Source: an uncultured Selenomonadales bacterium (lineage in GTDB: Bacteria > Bacillota > Negativicutes > Acidaminococcales > Acidaminococcaceae). Taken from it: 39,447 bases of DNA. Positions 1 to 8,468 of the stretch are shown one piece after another. Both the position numbers and the translations under genes were made by a program. The DNA lies in the NCBI GenBank assembly GCA_900315925.1, contig ONAV01000006.1, positions 1 through 39,447 on the forward strand, written 5' to 3'. The notes under the pieces were generated by a model, which ran no database searches, was not told the DNA's origin, and saw only the letters and a program-made list of their open reading frames with translations. Position 1 is the first letter of the stretch. Each line of letters opens with the position of its first letter.

Positions 1-20
1 TGACAGGAGTTATTTTTTAT

Positions 21-94
21 TGGAGCGGGCAATGGGAATCGAACCCACCTCTAAAGCTTGGGAAGCTTTCATTCTACCAATGAACTATGCCCGC
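21..94 (-). tRNA. tRNA-Gly (anticodon CCC)
   Basis: Reading the minus strand gives a complete 74-nt cloverleaf. The acceptor stem starts GCGGGCA and pairs with TGCCCGC, the anticodon stem AAAGC/GCTTT encloses the loop TTCCCAA, the T-loop is GTTCGATTC, and CCA is encoded. The anticodon CCC reads GGG glycine codons. A good promoter lies 33 nt upstream, so this looks like a single-tRNA unit. Confidence 0.95.
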
Positions 95-126
95 AGGAAG
101 AAACTGTTTCTATTAGTTACTGTAAG

Positions 127-155
127 ATTTTAGCACGTTTTTTCCATTTTGGCAA
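127..155 (-). promoter_or_regulatory. Promoter of tRNA-Gly
   Basis: On the minus strand TTGCCA (150-155) and TAAAAT (127-132) are separated by exactly 17 bp, a sigma-A type promoter facing the tRNA. It lies between the tRNA and the 3' end of the AEC permease gene. Confidence 0.7.
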
Positions 156-187
156 CACCGGAGCAACAACATTTAATCAGCGTCTCC

Positions 188-1132
188 TTAAAACGCGCCT
201 GCCATTTGGAATAATAAAATCCAGCCAAACAACGTAATACCGGAAAAGGCGGAAGAAAGAACCACACTGTTGCCGGCCAGTACCGCGTTGCTTCCCAGCT
301 GCTGCGCCATGGCAAAGCTGGCCACGGCGCAGGGCGTCGCAAAAATACAGATCAGGGTCACAAAATCAACACCCCGGAATCCCATGATGTACGCTGTGCC
401 CAGCACCACTGCCGGTATTACCACCAGACGCCCCAGCACTACGATAACCAGGTTGCGTTTTTCTTTACTGATTTCCCCGAACCGGAACGAAGCCCCCAGA
501 ATCAGCAGCGCCACCGGAGAAGTGCAGGATGAGATCTGGCGGATCGGTTTTAAGACAGGCTCCGGCACCGTAATTCCCAAAAGCATAAATCCCGCGCCCA
601 GAATGCCGCCGATGATCATAGGGTTTTTCAGCACGACCCGGAGAGTCTCCGGCAGGAAAAATTTTCCGTTGCCCCGGAAATGTTCCAGAAAGAAGATACT
701 CACCGTATTATAAATCGGGGAAATGAATGCGATCATCATCGTGGGTACCGCAAGGGCTTCCGAGCCAAAAATGTTTTCCACCAGGGGGATGCCCAGCAGC
801 ACAAAATTGCTGCGGAACAGCGCCTGCAGCATGGCGCCTCTGGAGCGGTTGTCTTTCTCCACCGTGCATACGACCACCGCGGAAATCAACAGCATGACGA
901 ACAAAGAGATCACCGTAAATATGATCAGCCGCGGACGCAAAGCCGTGGCAAGCGTCGTCGTATACATGTTATAAAACATCATGCAGAAAAAGAATATCCG
1001 GAAGATCATCGAATTCACATGCTGCAATTCGGTGTCCGTCAGCATCTTCTGCCATCGGATATAAATCCCCACGCCAATTAGAAGAAACAGGGGAATGATC
1101 GCCTTAATCGCAACAATCAGATGTTGCTCCAT
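188..1132 (-). CDS. AEC (auxin efflux carrier) family permease
   Basis: The 314-residue protein has the usual length and about ten hydrophobic segments of the AEC/MdcF family, which exports or exchanges small organic acids or amino-acid-like anions across the inner membrane. It begins with a short N-terminal segment and a first membrane span (AIIPLFLLIGVGIYIRW). The central loop around residues 150-170 is polar, followed by a second five-helix bundle with GASFRFGE and ATPCAVASFAMAQQ, a typical AEC C-terminal signature. GAGGG lies nine bases before the ATG. It is transcribed alone on the minus strand, with the ABC importer operon upstream in the same direction. The family is clear by eye; the substrate cannot be told from sequence. 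Confidence 0.85.
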   Translation of the reverse strand: MEQHLIVAIKAIIPLFLLIGVGIYIRWQKMLTDTELQHVNSMIFRIFFFCMMFYNMYTTTLATALRPRLIIFTVISLFVMLLISAVVVCTVEKDNRSRGAMLQALFRSNFVLLGIPLVENIFGSEALAVPTMMIAFISPIYNTVSIFFLEHFRGNGKFFLPETLRVVLKNPMIIGGILGAGFMLLGITVPEPVLKPIRQISSCTSPVALLILGASFRFGEISKEKRNLVIVVLGRLVVIPAVVLGTAYIMGFRGVDFVTLICIFATPCAVASFAMAQQLGSNAVLAGNSVVLSSAFSGITLFGWILLFQMAGAF

Positions 1133-1196
1133 GATTCCACGCCCTCAAAAAACATAACACAAAAGCCTATTTAAAACACTATGACCGGTTGGCAAC

Positions 1197-1238
1197 AAAA
1201 GCCTGAATCAGAGTCTGTTTCCACTGGTTCAGGCTTTT
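1197..1238 (-). terminator. Rho-independent terminator after the ABC importer operon
   Basis: AAAAGCCTGAA (1197-1207) pairs with TTCAGGCTTTT (1228-1238). On the minus strand the stem runs into TTTTGTTG, 20 nt after the stop of the ATPase gene. The A/T-flanked stem could also work in the other direction. Confidence 0.8.
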
Positions 1239-1257
1239 GAAGTATTTGCGTATTATT

Positions 1258-2052
1258 TTATCCCAGCAGCAGTTTGTCGCTGGCCATTCCGTCGCCGCTG
1301 GCCTTTTCGAACATGGCCAGCAGGTCGGCGATCTTCAGATTTTTCTTTTCTTCGCCGTCCACATCGATCAGCACCCGGCCTTCATGCATCATGATCAGGC
1401 GGTTGCCGAAACGCAGGGCGTCCCGCATGTTATGGGTGATCATCAGGGTCGTCAGCTGATCCCGTTTTACGATCGTATCCGTTAGCTCCAGAACTTTTTC
1501 CGCTGTCTTCGGATCCAGTGCCGCCGTATGCTCATCCAGCAATAATAATTTCGGTTTTTTTATGGTCGCCATCAGCAGGGTCAGCGCCTGCCGCTGGCCG
1601 CCGGACAGCAGGCCCACGTGGGCGGTCATCCGGTCCTCCAGACCCAGGTTCAGTTCTTTCAGCATTTCATAAAACCGGTCATGCTGCTCGCTGGTACTGC
1701 TCCAGCCCAGACCCGGGAACTGCCCCCGACGGGATGCGATGGCCAGGTTTTCTTCAATCATCATGCCGGCCGCCGTCCCCAGCATGGGATCCTGGAACAC
1801 CCGGCCGATATACCGGGCCCGTTTATGCTCCGGCTCTTTCGTAATATCCACGCCGTCGATGACGATGCGGCCCTTGTCAATGGGCCAGACACCGGCAATG
1901 GCATTCAGCATGGTGGACTTGCCGGCCCCGTTGCTGCCGATCACCGTGGTAAAATCTCCCGGTTTCAGGTGCAGGGTGGTGTCCACAAGAGCCTTTTTTT
2001 CATTAATGGTTCCGGGGAAAAATGTTTTATAAATATGTTCTACCTGTAACAT
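1258..2052 (-). CDS. ABC transporter ATP-binding protein (TrpZ-like, COG1101 type)
   Basis: The 264-residue protein has all ABC ATPase motifs: Walker A GSNGAGKST near residue 40, Q-loop VFQDP, signature LSGGQRQAL, Walker B LLLLDEHTAALDP, and the H-loop ITHNM. It would hydrolyse ATP to drive import through the adjacent permease. The insertion PMLGTAAGMMIEENLAIA between Q-loop and signature is characteristic of the COG1101 group that goes with COG2984 lipoproteins and COG4120 permeases (for example streptococcal TrpXYZ). Its ATG overlaps the permease stop by one base (TGATG), so the two are translationally coupled. Substrate is inferred only by class: tryptophan or another small amino acid-like solute. 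Confidence 0.9.
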   Translation of the reverse strand: MLQVEHIYKTFFPGTINEKKALVDTTLHLKPGDFTTVIGSNGAGKSTMLNAIAGVWPIDKGRIVIDGVDITKEPEHKRARYIGRVFQDPMLGTAAGMMIEENLAIASRRGQFPGLGWSSTSEQHDRFYEMLKELNLGLEDRMTAHVGLLSGGQRQALTLLMATIKKPKLLLLDEHTAALDPKTAEKVLELTDTIVKRDQLTTLMITHNMRDALRFGNRLIMMHEGRVLIDVDGEEKKNLKIADLLAMFEKASGDGMASDKLLLG

Positions 2053-2936
2053 CAGCGCGCCACCTTTCTGCCTTTGAACTTCGCCTTGATCAGCGGCATG
2101 GACAGCGCCACCGCCACCAGCACGGAAGTAAAGAGCTTCAGATCGTTGGGCGGCATGCCCATCTGCAGTACCACGGCAATGACGATACGGTACACAACGG
2201 AACCCAGCACTACGGAGATCATGCAGTTTTTAAAACTGCGGGTACCGAACAGCACTTCGCCGATGATGACTGATGCCAGACCGATTACGATGGTGCCGAC
2301 GCCCATGCCTACATCCGCAAATCCGTTGTTCTGTCCGACCAGCGCGCCGGAAATGGCAATCAGGGCATTGCTGATGATCAGTCCCAGAATGATGGTCATA
2401 TCCGTATTCACGCCCTGGGCCCGGATCATCTGCTGGTTGAAGCCGGTCGCGCGGATCGCCGCGCCGATTTCCGTCCCAAAGAACCAGTACATGCCGATGC
2501 CGATGACCAGTGTTGCCGTCAGCCCTACCGCAAAGGTGGTCTGGGCATTATTCAGGCCCATCGCCTTCTGGGTAAACGTAAACACCGTATCCACGCCTAA
2601 TAAGGATAAATTGGCTTTGCCCATGATGCGCAGATTGACGGAATACAGCGCAATCATGGTAAGGATTCCCGCCAGCAGTGCAGGGATTTTCATTTTTGTC
2701 GTCAGGAAGCCAGTTACCGCACCGGCCAGCATACCCGCCACCGCTGCCGCCAGAATCGCAGTGCTGACGCTGTGGCCGGTTGCCATCAGCGTAGCCGCCG
2801 TAGCCGCTCCCAGCGGAAAGCTGCCTTCACAGGTCAGATCCGCCAGATCCAGCACACGAAATGTCACATACACGCCAAGGGCCATAACAGCCCACAACAA
2901 ACCTTGTGCCACAGTGGACACAGCCAGGTTACTCAT
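2052..2936 (-). CDS. ABC transporter permease (TrpY-like, COG4120)
   Basis: The 294-residue protein is strongly hydrophobic with about eight to nine membrane spans and resembles the single-permease COG4120 family, distantly related to branched-chain amino acid and ribose permeases. The segment LADLTCEGSFPLGAA near residues 30-45 is a family hallmark, and the C-terminus is basic (KAKFKGRKVAR). One permease gene implies a homodimer in the complex. GAGGT lies nine bases before the ATG. It is separated from the binding-protein gene by 205 nt that contain a hairpin, and overlaps the ATPase gene downstream. Confidence 0.88.
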   Translation of the reverse strand: MSNLAVSTVAQGLLWAVMALGVYVTFRVLDLADLTCEGSFPLGAATAATLMATGHSVSTAILAAAVAGMLAGAVTGFLTTKMKIPALLAGILTMIALYSVNLRIMGKANLSLLGVDTVFTFTQKAMGLNNAQTTFAVGLTATLVIGIGMYWFFGTEIGAAIRATGFNQQMIRAQGVNTDMTIILGLIISNALIAISGALVGQNNGFADVGMGVGTIVIGLASVIIGEVLFGTRSFKNCMISVVLGSVVYRIVIAVVLQMGMPPNDLKLFTSVLVAVALSMPLIKAKFKGRKVAR

Positions 2937-3004
2937 AAAACATTGACCTCGAATTCTTTGTAAAATTAAACTGCTAAATTAAAACTGTTACATACAAAAA
3001 GGAA

Positions 3005-3030
3005 CGGATCCGTTTGTTACGACGGATCCG
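3005..3030 (-). terminator. Hairpin between binding-protein and permease genes, possible attenuator
   Basis: CGGATCCGT (3005-3013) and ACGGATCCG (3022-3030) form a 9-bp stem with an 8-nt loop. On the minus strand it is followed by TTCCTTTTTG. It lies after the lipoprotein gene and before the permease. A partial terminator there would let the binding protein be made in excess over the membrane parts, a common arrangement. Confidence 0.55.
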
Positions 3031-3141
3031 GCCCTGCCTGTCACCATCAGATTGGAGGAACTGCTTACCCGCAACACAAAATGTTTGCCGGTTCAAACTG
3101 TATGCAATATAGCTTTTCAGTTCCCGATACACGCAAACAGA

Positions 3142-4152
3142 TTACTTAATTACTTCCGCGCCTTTCAGCAGCTCTTCCGGAATCTTGATACCCAGCTGGT
3201 TCGCTTTCTTCTGGTTAACAACAGCCTTGAACTGCTTCTGGGAACGGATGGCCATATCCTGGGGTTTTGCTTTGCCGTTCAGGATTTCCGCCGCCATGGC
3301 GCCGGTCTCTTCGCCCAGCATGTAATAATCAATGCCCAGCGTAATCAGGCCGCCGGCCTTTACTTCACCGGGTTCCGCGCAGATAACGGCCAGCTTGGCT
3401 TCATCGGTTACCTTGCACAGAGTAGGCATGGCGGAAGCCATAATATTATCAGTAGGAATATACAGGGCGTCAACCTTGCCGATCAGGCTGTGGGCAGCCT
3501 GCTGGATATCGTTAACGGTGGAAACGGTAGCTTCCTTAATCGTCAGGCCTTTTGCTGCCGCTTCTTTTTTCAGGATTTCAACCTGAATCTGGCTGTTTAC
3601 TTCACTGGAGCAGTAAATAACGCCTATATTCTTGGCAGCGGGAACCACTTTCTGCAGCAGTTCGACCTGTTCTTTGATGGGGTTCATGTCCGTGGTGCCG
3701 GTAACGTTCGTGCCCGGTTTTGCCGGATCTTTCACCAGTTTTGCGGATTTATAATCGGTAATGGCCGTGCCCACGATGGGAATCTCTTTCGTTGCGTTGG
3801 CCACAGACTGCGCGGAAGGCGTAGCAATGGCGCAGATCAGATCTACTTTATTGTTGACAAACCGGTTGGCAATGTTCTGCAGGTTAGACTGGTCTGCCTG
3901 GGCATTCTGCCGGTCAAAGGTAATATTTTTTCCTTCGGTAAAGCCCTTTTTGGCCAATCCGTCCACAAAACCTTTATTGGCAGCATCCAGCGCAGCATGC
4001 TCTACCAGCTGTACGATACCTACATTAAATTTCTTTTCCGCTTTCGGTGCCGGCTTTTTATCTCCGCCGCCGCAGCCGGCCATCCCTACAGCCAGCGTCA
4101 GCATCAGGGCTGCCGTCAGTGCTTTCATTTTAGAACCGGATAATTTAAACAT
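3142..4152 (-). CDS. ABC transporter substrate-binding lipoprotein (TrpX-like, COG2984)
   Basis: The 336-residue precursor has a signal peptide ending in a lipobox (VGMAGCGGG) with the lipidated Cys near residue 27, then a type-1 periplasmic-binding fold of the ABC_sub_bind/COG2984 family. Typical segments are VGIVQLVEHAALDAANKGF at the start of the mature domain, the AQADQSNLQNIANRFV helix, and NIGVIYCSSEVNSQ. It would capture the ligand outside the inner membrane for the downstream permease and ATPase. Its relatives bind tryptophan, tyrosine or other solutes, so the ligand is open. It is the first gene of the operon and has its own promoter about 100 nt upstream. An internal ATG at codon 9 could be an alternative start with a still complete signal peptide. 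Confidence 0.9.
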   Translation of the reverse strand: MFKLSGSKMKALTAALMLTLAVGMAGCGGGDKKPAPKAEKKFNVGIVQLVEHAALDAANKGFVDGLAKKGFTEGKNITFDRQNAQADQSNLQNIANRFVNNKVDLICAIATPSAQSVANATKEIPIVGTAITDYKSAKLVKDPAKPGTNVTGTTDMNPIKEQVELLQKVVPAAKNIGVIYCSSEVNSQIQVEILKKEAAAKGLTIKEATVSTVNDIQQAAHSLIGKVDALYIPTDNIMASAMPTLCKVTDEAKLAVICAEPGEVKAGGLITLGIDYYMLGEETGAMAAEILNGKAKPQDMAIRSQKQFKAVVNQKKANQLGIKIPEELLKGAEVIK

Positions 4153-4598
4153 TTTCCCTCATTTCCTTCCCTCATTTTTTGTACAGTTGAAAGCAAAAAA
4201 AGTAATGCAATTCCATGTATGTGTTTTACTTATAACTATACATCCTATATTGTAAGCGCAAAAGCCAATAAAGTAAATAGTTTTTAAATAATTCTGTCCT
4301 CATATCTGCCATAAATCATCATTTTATATATAAAAGCTGTAAAAAAAGTAACGGTTACGACCCGATTCATCCGAAAGAGCGCTTGCAAAACCTGTGTATT
4401 CATACTATATTTATTACAGGTGTAAATTGCGCCTGCCATAAATGCAAATTCTTTTAATGAAAAAGATATTGCAATCGAATTCCTGTAAAACCGGCGCAAG
4501 ACCAGCAGCGGATAAGCCGCTTACACTCTTTTTGATTAAATTTTTTGCGATTAAATTTTTTGTAATAAGGAAATACTGATTAGGAAAGGATGGTACCT
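4153..4598. other. AT-rich divergent intergenic region
   Basis: About 445 nt between the leftward ABC operon and the rightward exported-protein gene. It holds the probable operon promoter (4249-4277) and a 15-bp tandem repeat of GATTAAATTTTTTG (4534-4547 and 4549-4562) just before the rightward gene. A minus-strand 71-codon frame at 4284-4499 has no ribosome site or protein-like composition and was not accepted. Confidence 0.5.
4249..4277 (-). promoter_or_regulatory. Likely promoter of the ABC importer operon
   Basis: On the minus strand TTTACT (4272-4277) and TACAAT (4249-4254) are 17 bp apart, about 97 nt upstream of the lipoprotein ATG. The -35 matches four of six consensus bases. No T-box or other recognisable riboswitch was seen in the leader. 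Confidence 0.5.
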
Positions 4599-5174
4599 AT
4601 GCTGAAACGGATTTTACTCTGCCTCGCTGTCTTACTGCTGTTCGCCTCCCAGGCCTTTGCGGAAAACTGGACCTATCTGGGACGTTACGCAGTGAAGAAT
4701 AACCCCCTGTACGAAAATACGACGGACGCGCTGATCTTGAATCACCTGTTCCCCTATACAAACCAGTCTGTGAATAACCATCAGCAATACGACGTCTATT
4801 ACTTCCATGACCACAAGGAGGATGTCCGGACCGTAAATGATGTGGTCAACCTGATTTCTGTTCCCATTAAGGCAAAGATCGTTCCCCTGAACATCTACGG
4901 GAAACCCATGCTCAGCGACGGCGTGTTCTGCGGCCAGATATATTCCGATGTCAAGATCACCAATGCAGGCGTCTTCGAGGTCCGTCCCATTGCTTTTTCC
5001 ATCAGGGATTCCGTAAACGGGAAGACCATTTTCCGGGCTGAAGGCGAAATGCAGGGACAAATTCTTGTGGCCGACTCCGCAGCGCAAAAAATCGTTGCCA
5101 TTACCGGTCCCCACAAAGACTGGAAAGAAACCATCGGCGGCATGCCTCTGTCTATGTTCATGCAGCAGCAGTGA
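4599..5174 (+). CDS. Exported protein of unknown function
   Basis: No family was recognised. The 191-residue product has a clear Sec signal peptide (MLKRILLCLAVLLLFASQAFA) with cleavage predicted before ENW, so it should be periplasmic or secreted. The mature part has alternating polar/hydrophobic beta-like stretches, for example AKIVPLNIYGKPMLSDG, and no cysteine pair apart from one Cys near residue 109. The ATG at 4599 was preferred over 4590 because AGGAAAGGA (4582-4590) gives correct spacing only to 4599. It reads away from the ABC operon and has its own upstream region. Domains of this size in Negativicutes are often lineage-specific; this is inference. Confidence 0.75.
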   Translation: MLKRILLCLAVLLLFASQAFAENWTYLGRYAVKNNPLYENTTDALILNHLFPYTNQSVNNHQQYDVYYFHDHKEDVRTVNDVVNLISVPIKAKIVPLNIYGKPMLSDGVFCGQIYSDVKITNAGVFEVRPIAFSIRDSVNGKTIFRAEGEMQGQILVADSAAQKIVAITGPHKDWKETIGGMPLSMFMQQQ

Positions 5175-5323
5175 GACAGGGACCGGAATCGCTGTAAGAG
5201 GAATAACTCCCGAGGTTCGCTTTCCCTGAACTGCATTGAAAATCGCTGCTTAAGCCCTGACAGTTTTTCTGGTTAATTATCAGTTATATAATTACAATTT
5301 TCTAAAGAATCGAGTTCTCAATT

Positions 5324-6397
5324 ATGAATATGGAAATCATTAAACAGCTGGCTATCCTGATCGTCGGTTTTGCCCTGTTGGTAAAAGGGGCCGACCTGTT
5401 TGTGGACGGTGCCTCCGGCATCGCCAAAAAGTTTGGCATTTCGGAACTGATCATCGGGCTTACCATTGTCGCCATGGGCACCAGCGCGCCGGAAGCGGCG
5501 GTCTCTATTGCAGCGGCAGCCAAAGGAAGCGCCGGCATCTCCATCGGTAATGTCATCGGCAGCAACATTATGAACATCTTTATCATTCTGGGTGTTGTGG
5601 CTGCCATCACCCCGTTAAAGATAGAACGTTCTACCATACGTTACGAGATGCCTTTTACTATCACTGTCACCGTACTCTTTGTACTCATGGGCAGAGACGG
5701 CCTCATCACCAGAGTGGACGGCGCGATCTTATGGGCTGGCCTGCTGCTTTACATCGCCTATCTGCTGCGCCAGGCCAAACAAAAACCGGCAGAGGTTCCT
5801 TCACAGGCTGCAACAGCGGTCCAAAAAACAGAAGGAACCGATTCGCCTGAGGTAGTCGCGGAAACCGCGGCGAATGTTCCGAATGCCACTGCCGAAGCAG
5901 GCGTCACACCTGCCGCAGATACAGAAACCGGGGAAGCAGTTCCCGCAGAATCCCCTTCCATCTGGAAGCTTATCGTCCTTACCATCGTGGGCCTTGCCGT
6001 AATCCTGGTCAGCAGCGACTACGCCGTGGATGCCGCCGTTGCCCTGGCCAAGATTTTCAACATCAGCGACCGGGTCATCGGCCTTACCATCGTAGCGCTA
6101 GGCACCTCCCTGCCGGAACTGGTGACTTCGGTCACAGCAGCGCTCCGGGGCAATGCGGATCTGGCGGTAGGCAACGTGGTGGGCAGCTGTATTTTTAACC
6201 TGCTGTTTGTATTAGGCACTTCCGCCCTGATCCTTCCCATCCCCTGCGCCCCCAATTTCCTCAGCGACGCCTATGTAGCCGTGGGCGCTACGGTGTTACT
6301 GCTGCTCTTCGGTTTCACCCAGATGAAGATTGTCCGTTGGGAGGGCGTGCTGCTGGTAGCCTGTTATGTGGCTTATGCCTATGTGGCGTTGGTTTGA
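5324..6397 (+). CDS. Calcium/sodium antiporter, CaCA family (YrbG-like)
   Basis: The 357-residue membrane protein has the two inverted alpha-repeats of K+-dependent Na+/Ca2+ exchangers: GTSAPEAAVS...GNVIGSNIMN in the first half (about residues 50-85) and GTSLPELVTSVTAAL...GNVVGSCIFN in the second (about 260-295). These hold the acidic ion-binding glutamates. It would exchange Ca2+ for Na+ or H+ across the inner membrane. Between the halves, residues 150-210 form a long Ala/Glu/Thr-rich cytoplasmic loop that is longer than in E. coli YrbG. The ribosome site is weak (GAG nine bases before ATG 5324); ATG 5330 is a possible alternative. It is followed by a strong terminator. Confidence 0.92.
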   Translation: MNMEIIKQLAILIVGFALLVKGADLFVDGASGIAKKFGISELIIGLTIVAMGTSAPEAAVSIAAAAKGSAGISIGNVIGSNIMNIFIILGVVAAITPLKIERSTIRYEMPFTITVTVLFVLMGRDGLITRVDGAILWAGLLLYIAYLLRQAKQKPAEVPSQAATAVQKTEGTDSPEVVAETAANVPNATAEAGVTPAADTETGEAVPAESPSIWKLIVLTIVGLAVILVSSDYAVDAAVALAKIFNISDRVIGLTIVALGTSLPELVTSVTAALRGNADLAVGNVVGSCIFNLLFVLGTSALILPIPCAPNFLSDAYVAVGATVLLLLFGFTQMKIVRWEGVLLVACYVAYAYVALV

Positions 6398-6411
6398 AAA
6401 TTCATTTCATT

Positions 6412-6470
6412 AAAAAAGCCGGACTGAAGCAATTCCATTTATAAAACTTCAGTCCAGCTTTTTAATTTTT
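6412..6470 (+). terminator. Bidirectional terminator between antiporter and tRNA-Lys
   Basis: AAAAAGCCGGACTGAAG (ending 6429) pairs with CTTCAGTCCAGCTTTTT (6449-6464), with a single-base bulge, followed by TTTAATTTTTT. The A-run on the left side makes it a terminator for the converging tRNA-Lys transcript too. Confidence 0.85.
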
Positions 6471-6502
6471 TAGGAGACGCTGATTAAAAAGAGTAAAAAA
6501 AA

Positions 6503-6578
6503 TGGTGATCCATCCGCGACTCGAACGCGGGACACCCTGATTAAAAGTCAGGTGCTCTGCCAACTGAGCTAATGGACC
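6503..6578 (-). tRNA. tRNA-Lys (anticodon TTT)
   Basis: The minus strand gives a full 76-nt tRNA. The acceptor stem GGTCCAT pairs with ATGGATC (one G-U), the D-arm is GCTCAGTTGGCAGAGC, the anticodon stem CCTGA/TCAGG encloses CTTTTAA with anticodon TTT, the T-arm contains GTTCGAGTC, and CCA is encoded. It stands alone with its own consensus promoter. Confidence 0.97.
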
Positions 6579-6605
6579 ACATGGCGTTACTTTCGTAACG
6601 TGAGT

Positions 6606-6634
6606 ATTATAAAGTTTTATATAACGTTTGTCAA
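6606..6634 (-). promoter_or_regulatory. Consensus promoter of tRNA-Lys
   Basis: On the minus strand a perfect TTGACA (6629-6634) and a perfect TATAAT (6606-6611) are 17 bp apart, 27 nt upstream of the mature tRNA. A small hairpin CGTTAC/GTAACG (6584-6599) lies in the short leader, where RNase P must cut. Confidence 0.85.
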
Positions 6635-6772
6635 GAAGTTTTTGCAAAAACTGTTTGCCTGCTGTTTGCTGTCCTGCAAATTTCCCAAAAAACGTATTTA
6701 CAACAGCCCCGGTACGCGCTTACCAAACATATCTTATAAGTATACCACATAGATTAAGAAGGAAGATTCTCC

Positions 6773-8212
6773 TTACAGCAGCGCGAGCAATGCCTTTTTG
6801 TCTGTCTTCCCGCGGCTGTTCAGCGGAATTATCTTTACCAGGATAATTTTTTTCGGCATTTCCTGCTGCATCAGGGTATCCCGCAGGCGCAACCGCAGGT
6901 CCTGTTTCGTCCGGTTTTCATTTTCACAGACCACAAAAGCAGCAGCCTCCTGTCCCCGCCCCGCGTCATCATACGGCAGCACGACAGCCTGGATCACTTC
7001 CGGTAACGCACATAATGCGTTTTCAATTTTTGTGCAGCTGATCTTAAAGCCGCCTTTGTTGAGAATATCCCCTTCGCGCCCGTTAAAGATCAGATACCCT
7101 TCCCGATTAAAATATCCTGTGTCGTGAAGGGTGCAGGGCTGCTGCAGCCCTTCCACGTGATACGGCGTATCAATATAGATCAGGCCGTTTTCCACCCACA
7201 CCTTTACACCGGGCACCGGTTTGCCCACGCTGTCCGGGAAACGAAGCACCTCGTCATAGCCCAGCCAGGTAATATAATCCAGCTCGCTGGCCCCGTAGTA
7301 CAACAGAATATCGCTGTTCGGAAAGGAGCGTTTCAGCCGTTCCGCCGTCTTCGCCCCCAGCAGCTGTGAACCCGCCAGCACCATCTGCATGGAAGGGTAT
7401 TCCTGTTTCAGGTACTTTGTCAGCACCTTCAGTTTCGCCGGAACCAGATATAACACGCTTACCCGCAGGTCACGGATCATCTCCAGCCACTGACGGCAAT
7501 TGAACACATCGCTGACTGCCAGCGTACAGCCTTCATAAATAACGGAAGCCCATATGCTGAGATTGCCGGTAAAGCTGAAACTCCCTTCCAGAAAGACCAC
7601 CGCGGCCCCGTCTATGCAGAAGCGGCGGTTCTGCTCCGGAATAAAACCGGCCCAGCTTTCATAGGTGCGGTACATCACTTTCGGAACATCCGTGGAACCG
7701 CTGCTCAGCACGCCCATGCAGGCATTCTGGTACGGAACCGGTGCCGGGACAAAACCGGAAACTGTTTCTGCCGCTTTTTGCATTTTTTCAGGACGAGGCG
7801 CTGTCTCACCCGTATCCGTCTCACCTGCTTTGGTGCCGGCAGCCCCCTCCTTCGGGGAATAACCCTGCCGAAGTGTCCACCCGTTTTCTTTTTCTTCCAA
7901 CACAAAACCGATTCGGTTCTGTGTTACCAGTTTTCCTTCTGCCGCTTCCGGCAGATCATAATGTCCGATGACAGGCACCTGTCCTGCATCCATTACCGCC
8001 AGAAATGCCAGCAACTGATGATACAGGTTTTGTGTCCGGATCAGCACGCCGGTTTTATAACCAGCCGGAAACTGCTTCTTCCAGTCCGGCGTAATAAATC
8101 CGCGGACATCTTCATACGCCTGGCCATAGGTAATCTTCCTGTCCCGCAGTACGAGGTAAGGCCTGTTCTCTTTTTCTATTGCATGCTTTTGTAACAGCGT
8201 AACGTAATCCAT
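6773..8212 (-). CDS. AMP-forming acyl-CoA ligase (YhfT-like, BioY-linked)
   Basis: The 479-residue protein is an ANL-superfamily adenylate-forming enzyme. It carries the phosphate loop LSSGSTDVPKV (the usual Gly after SGST is Asp), the YYGASELDY adenine motif, the DTGYFNREGYL segment, the hinge GREGDILNKGGFKIS, and the C-terminal catalytic lysine in SRGKTDKKAL. It would activate a carboxylic acid with ATP and pass it to CoA; the acid is unknown. An unusual low-complexity stretch rich in Lys/Glu/Thr/Ala occurs near residues 115-155. ATG 8212 was chosen because GGAGA lies four bases upstream; the TTG at 8227 is unlikely. It follows the thiolase gene with a 256-nt gap occupied by a palindromic repeat. 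The trio with bioY matches B. subtilis yhfU-yhfS-yhfT. Confidence 0.85.
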   Translation of the reverse strand: MDYVTLLQKHAIEKENRPYLVLRDRKITYGQAYEDVRGFITPDWKKQFPAGYKTGVLIRTQNLYHQLLAFLAVMDAGQVPVIGHYDLPEAAEGKLVTQNRIGFVLEEKENGWTLRQGYSPKEGAAGTKAGETDTGETAPRPEKMQKAAETVSGFVPAPVPYQNACMGVLSSGSTDVPKVMYRTYESWAGFIPEQNRRFCIDGAAVVFLEGSFSFTGNLSIWASVIYEGCTLAVSDVFNCRQWLEMIRDLRVSVLYLVPAKLKVLTKYLKQEYPSMQMVLAGSQLLGAKTAERLKRSFPNSDILLYYGASELDYITWLGYDEVLRFPDSVGKPVPGVKVWVENGLIYIDTPYHVEGLQQPCTLHDTGYFNREGYLIFNGREGDILNKGGFKISCTKIENALCALPEVIQAVVLPYDDAGRGQEAAAFVVCENENRTKQDLRLRLRDTLMQQEMPKKIILVKIIPLNSRGKTDKKALLALL

Positions 8213-8255
8213 AGGTTCTCCACACAACGTAATTGAAATTTGTTATGCAGTATAC

Positions 8256-8429
8256 GACAGGAAAAAGACTTCGCAAAACCGTCCACGATTGCGATTTCAT
8301 GGACTCATTCGCCTGTGGCTTCGAAACTCGGAGCTGCGCTCCTCAGACAGTCTCAGCCACGGCCGGCTCTTTTCGTCTCATGAAATTTGGCAATCATTCC
8401 CGATGTTTTGCTTCAGTCTTTCCCCTGCC
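8256..8429. repeat. Long palindromic repeat, copy A
   Basis: This 174-bp element is an imperfect inverted repeat through its whole length. Outer arms begin GACAGGAAAAAG and end CTTTCCCCTGCC, the next arms are TTTCATG/CATGAAA, then GCCTGTGGCT/AGCCACGGC, and the centre is GGAGC-TGC-GCTCC. A second copy lies at 26624-26781. It sits between two co-directional genes (thiolase and ligase), so it may be transcribed. No open frame in it looks real. Confidence 0.85.
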
Positions 8430-8468
8430 AGCATAGTGTTTAAGCAACAAACTATAAAAATTATTCAG

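Noticed and set aside
4284-4499. 71-codon minus-strand frame in the intergenic region
   Set aside because: No ribosome site, AT-rich with atypical composition and no domain; it lies upstream of the ABC operon promoter.
8256-8429. CRISPR array or tandem repeats
   Set aside because: The repeats are two distant palindromic copies and not spaced direct repeats.
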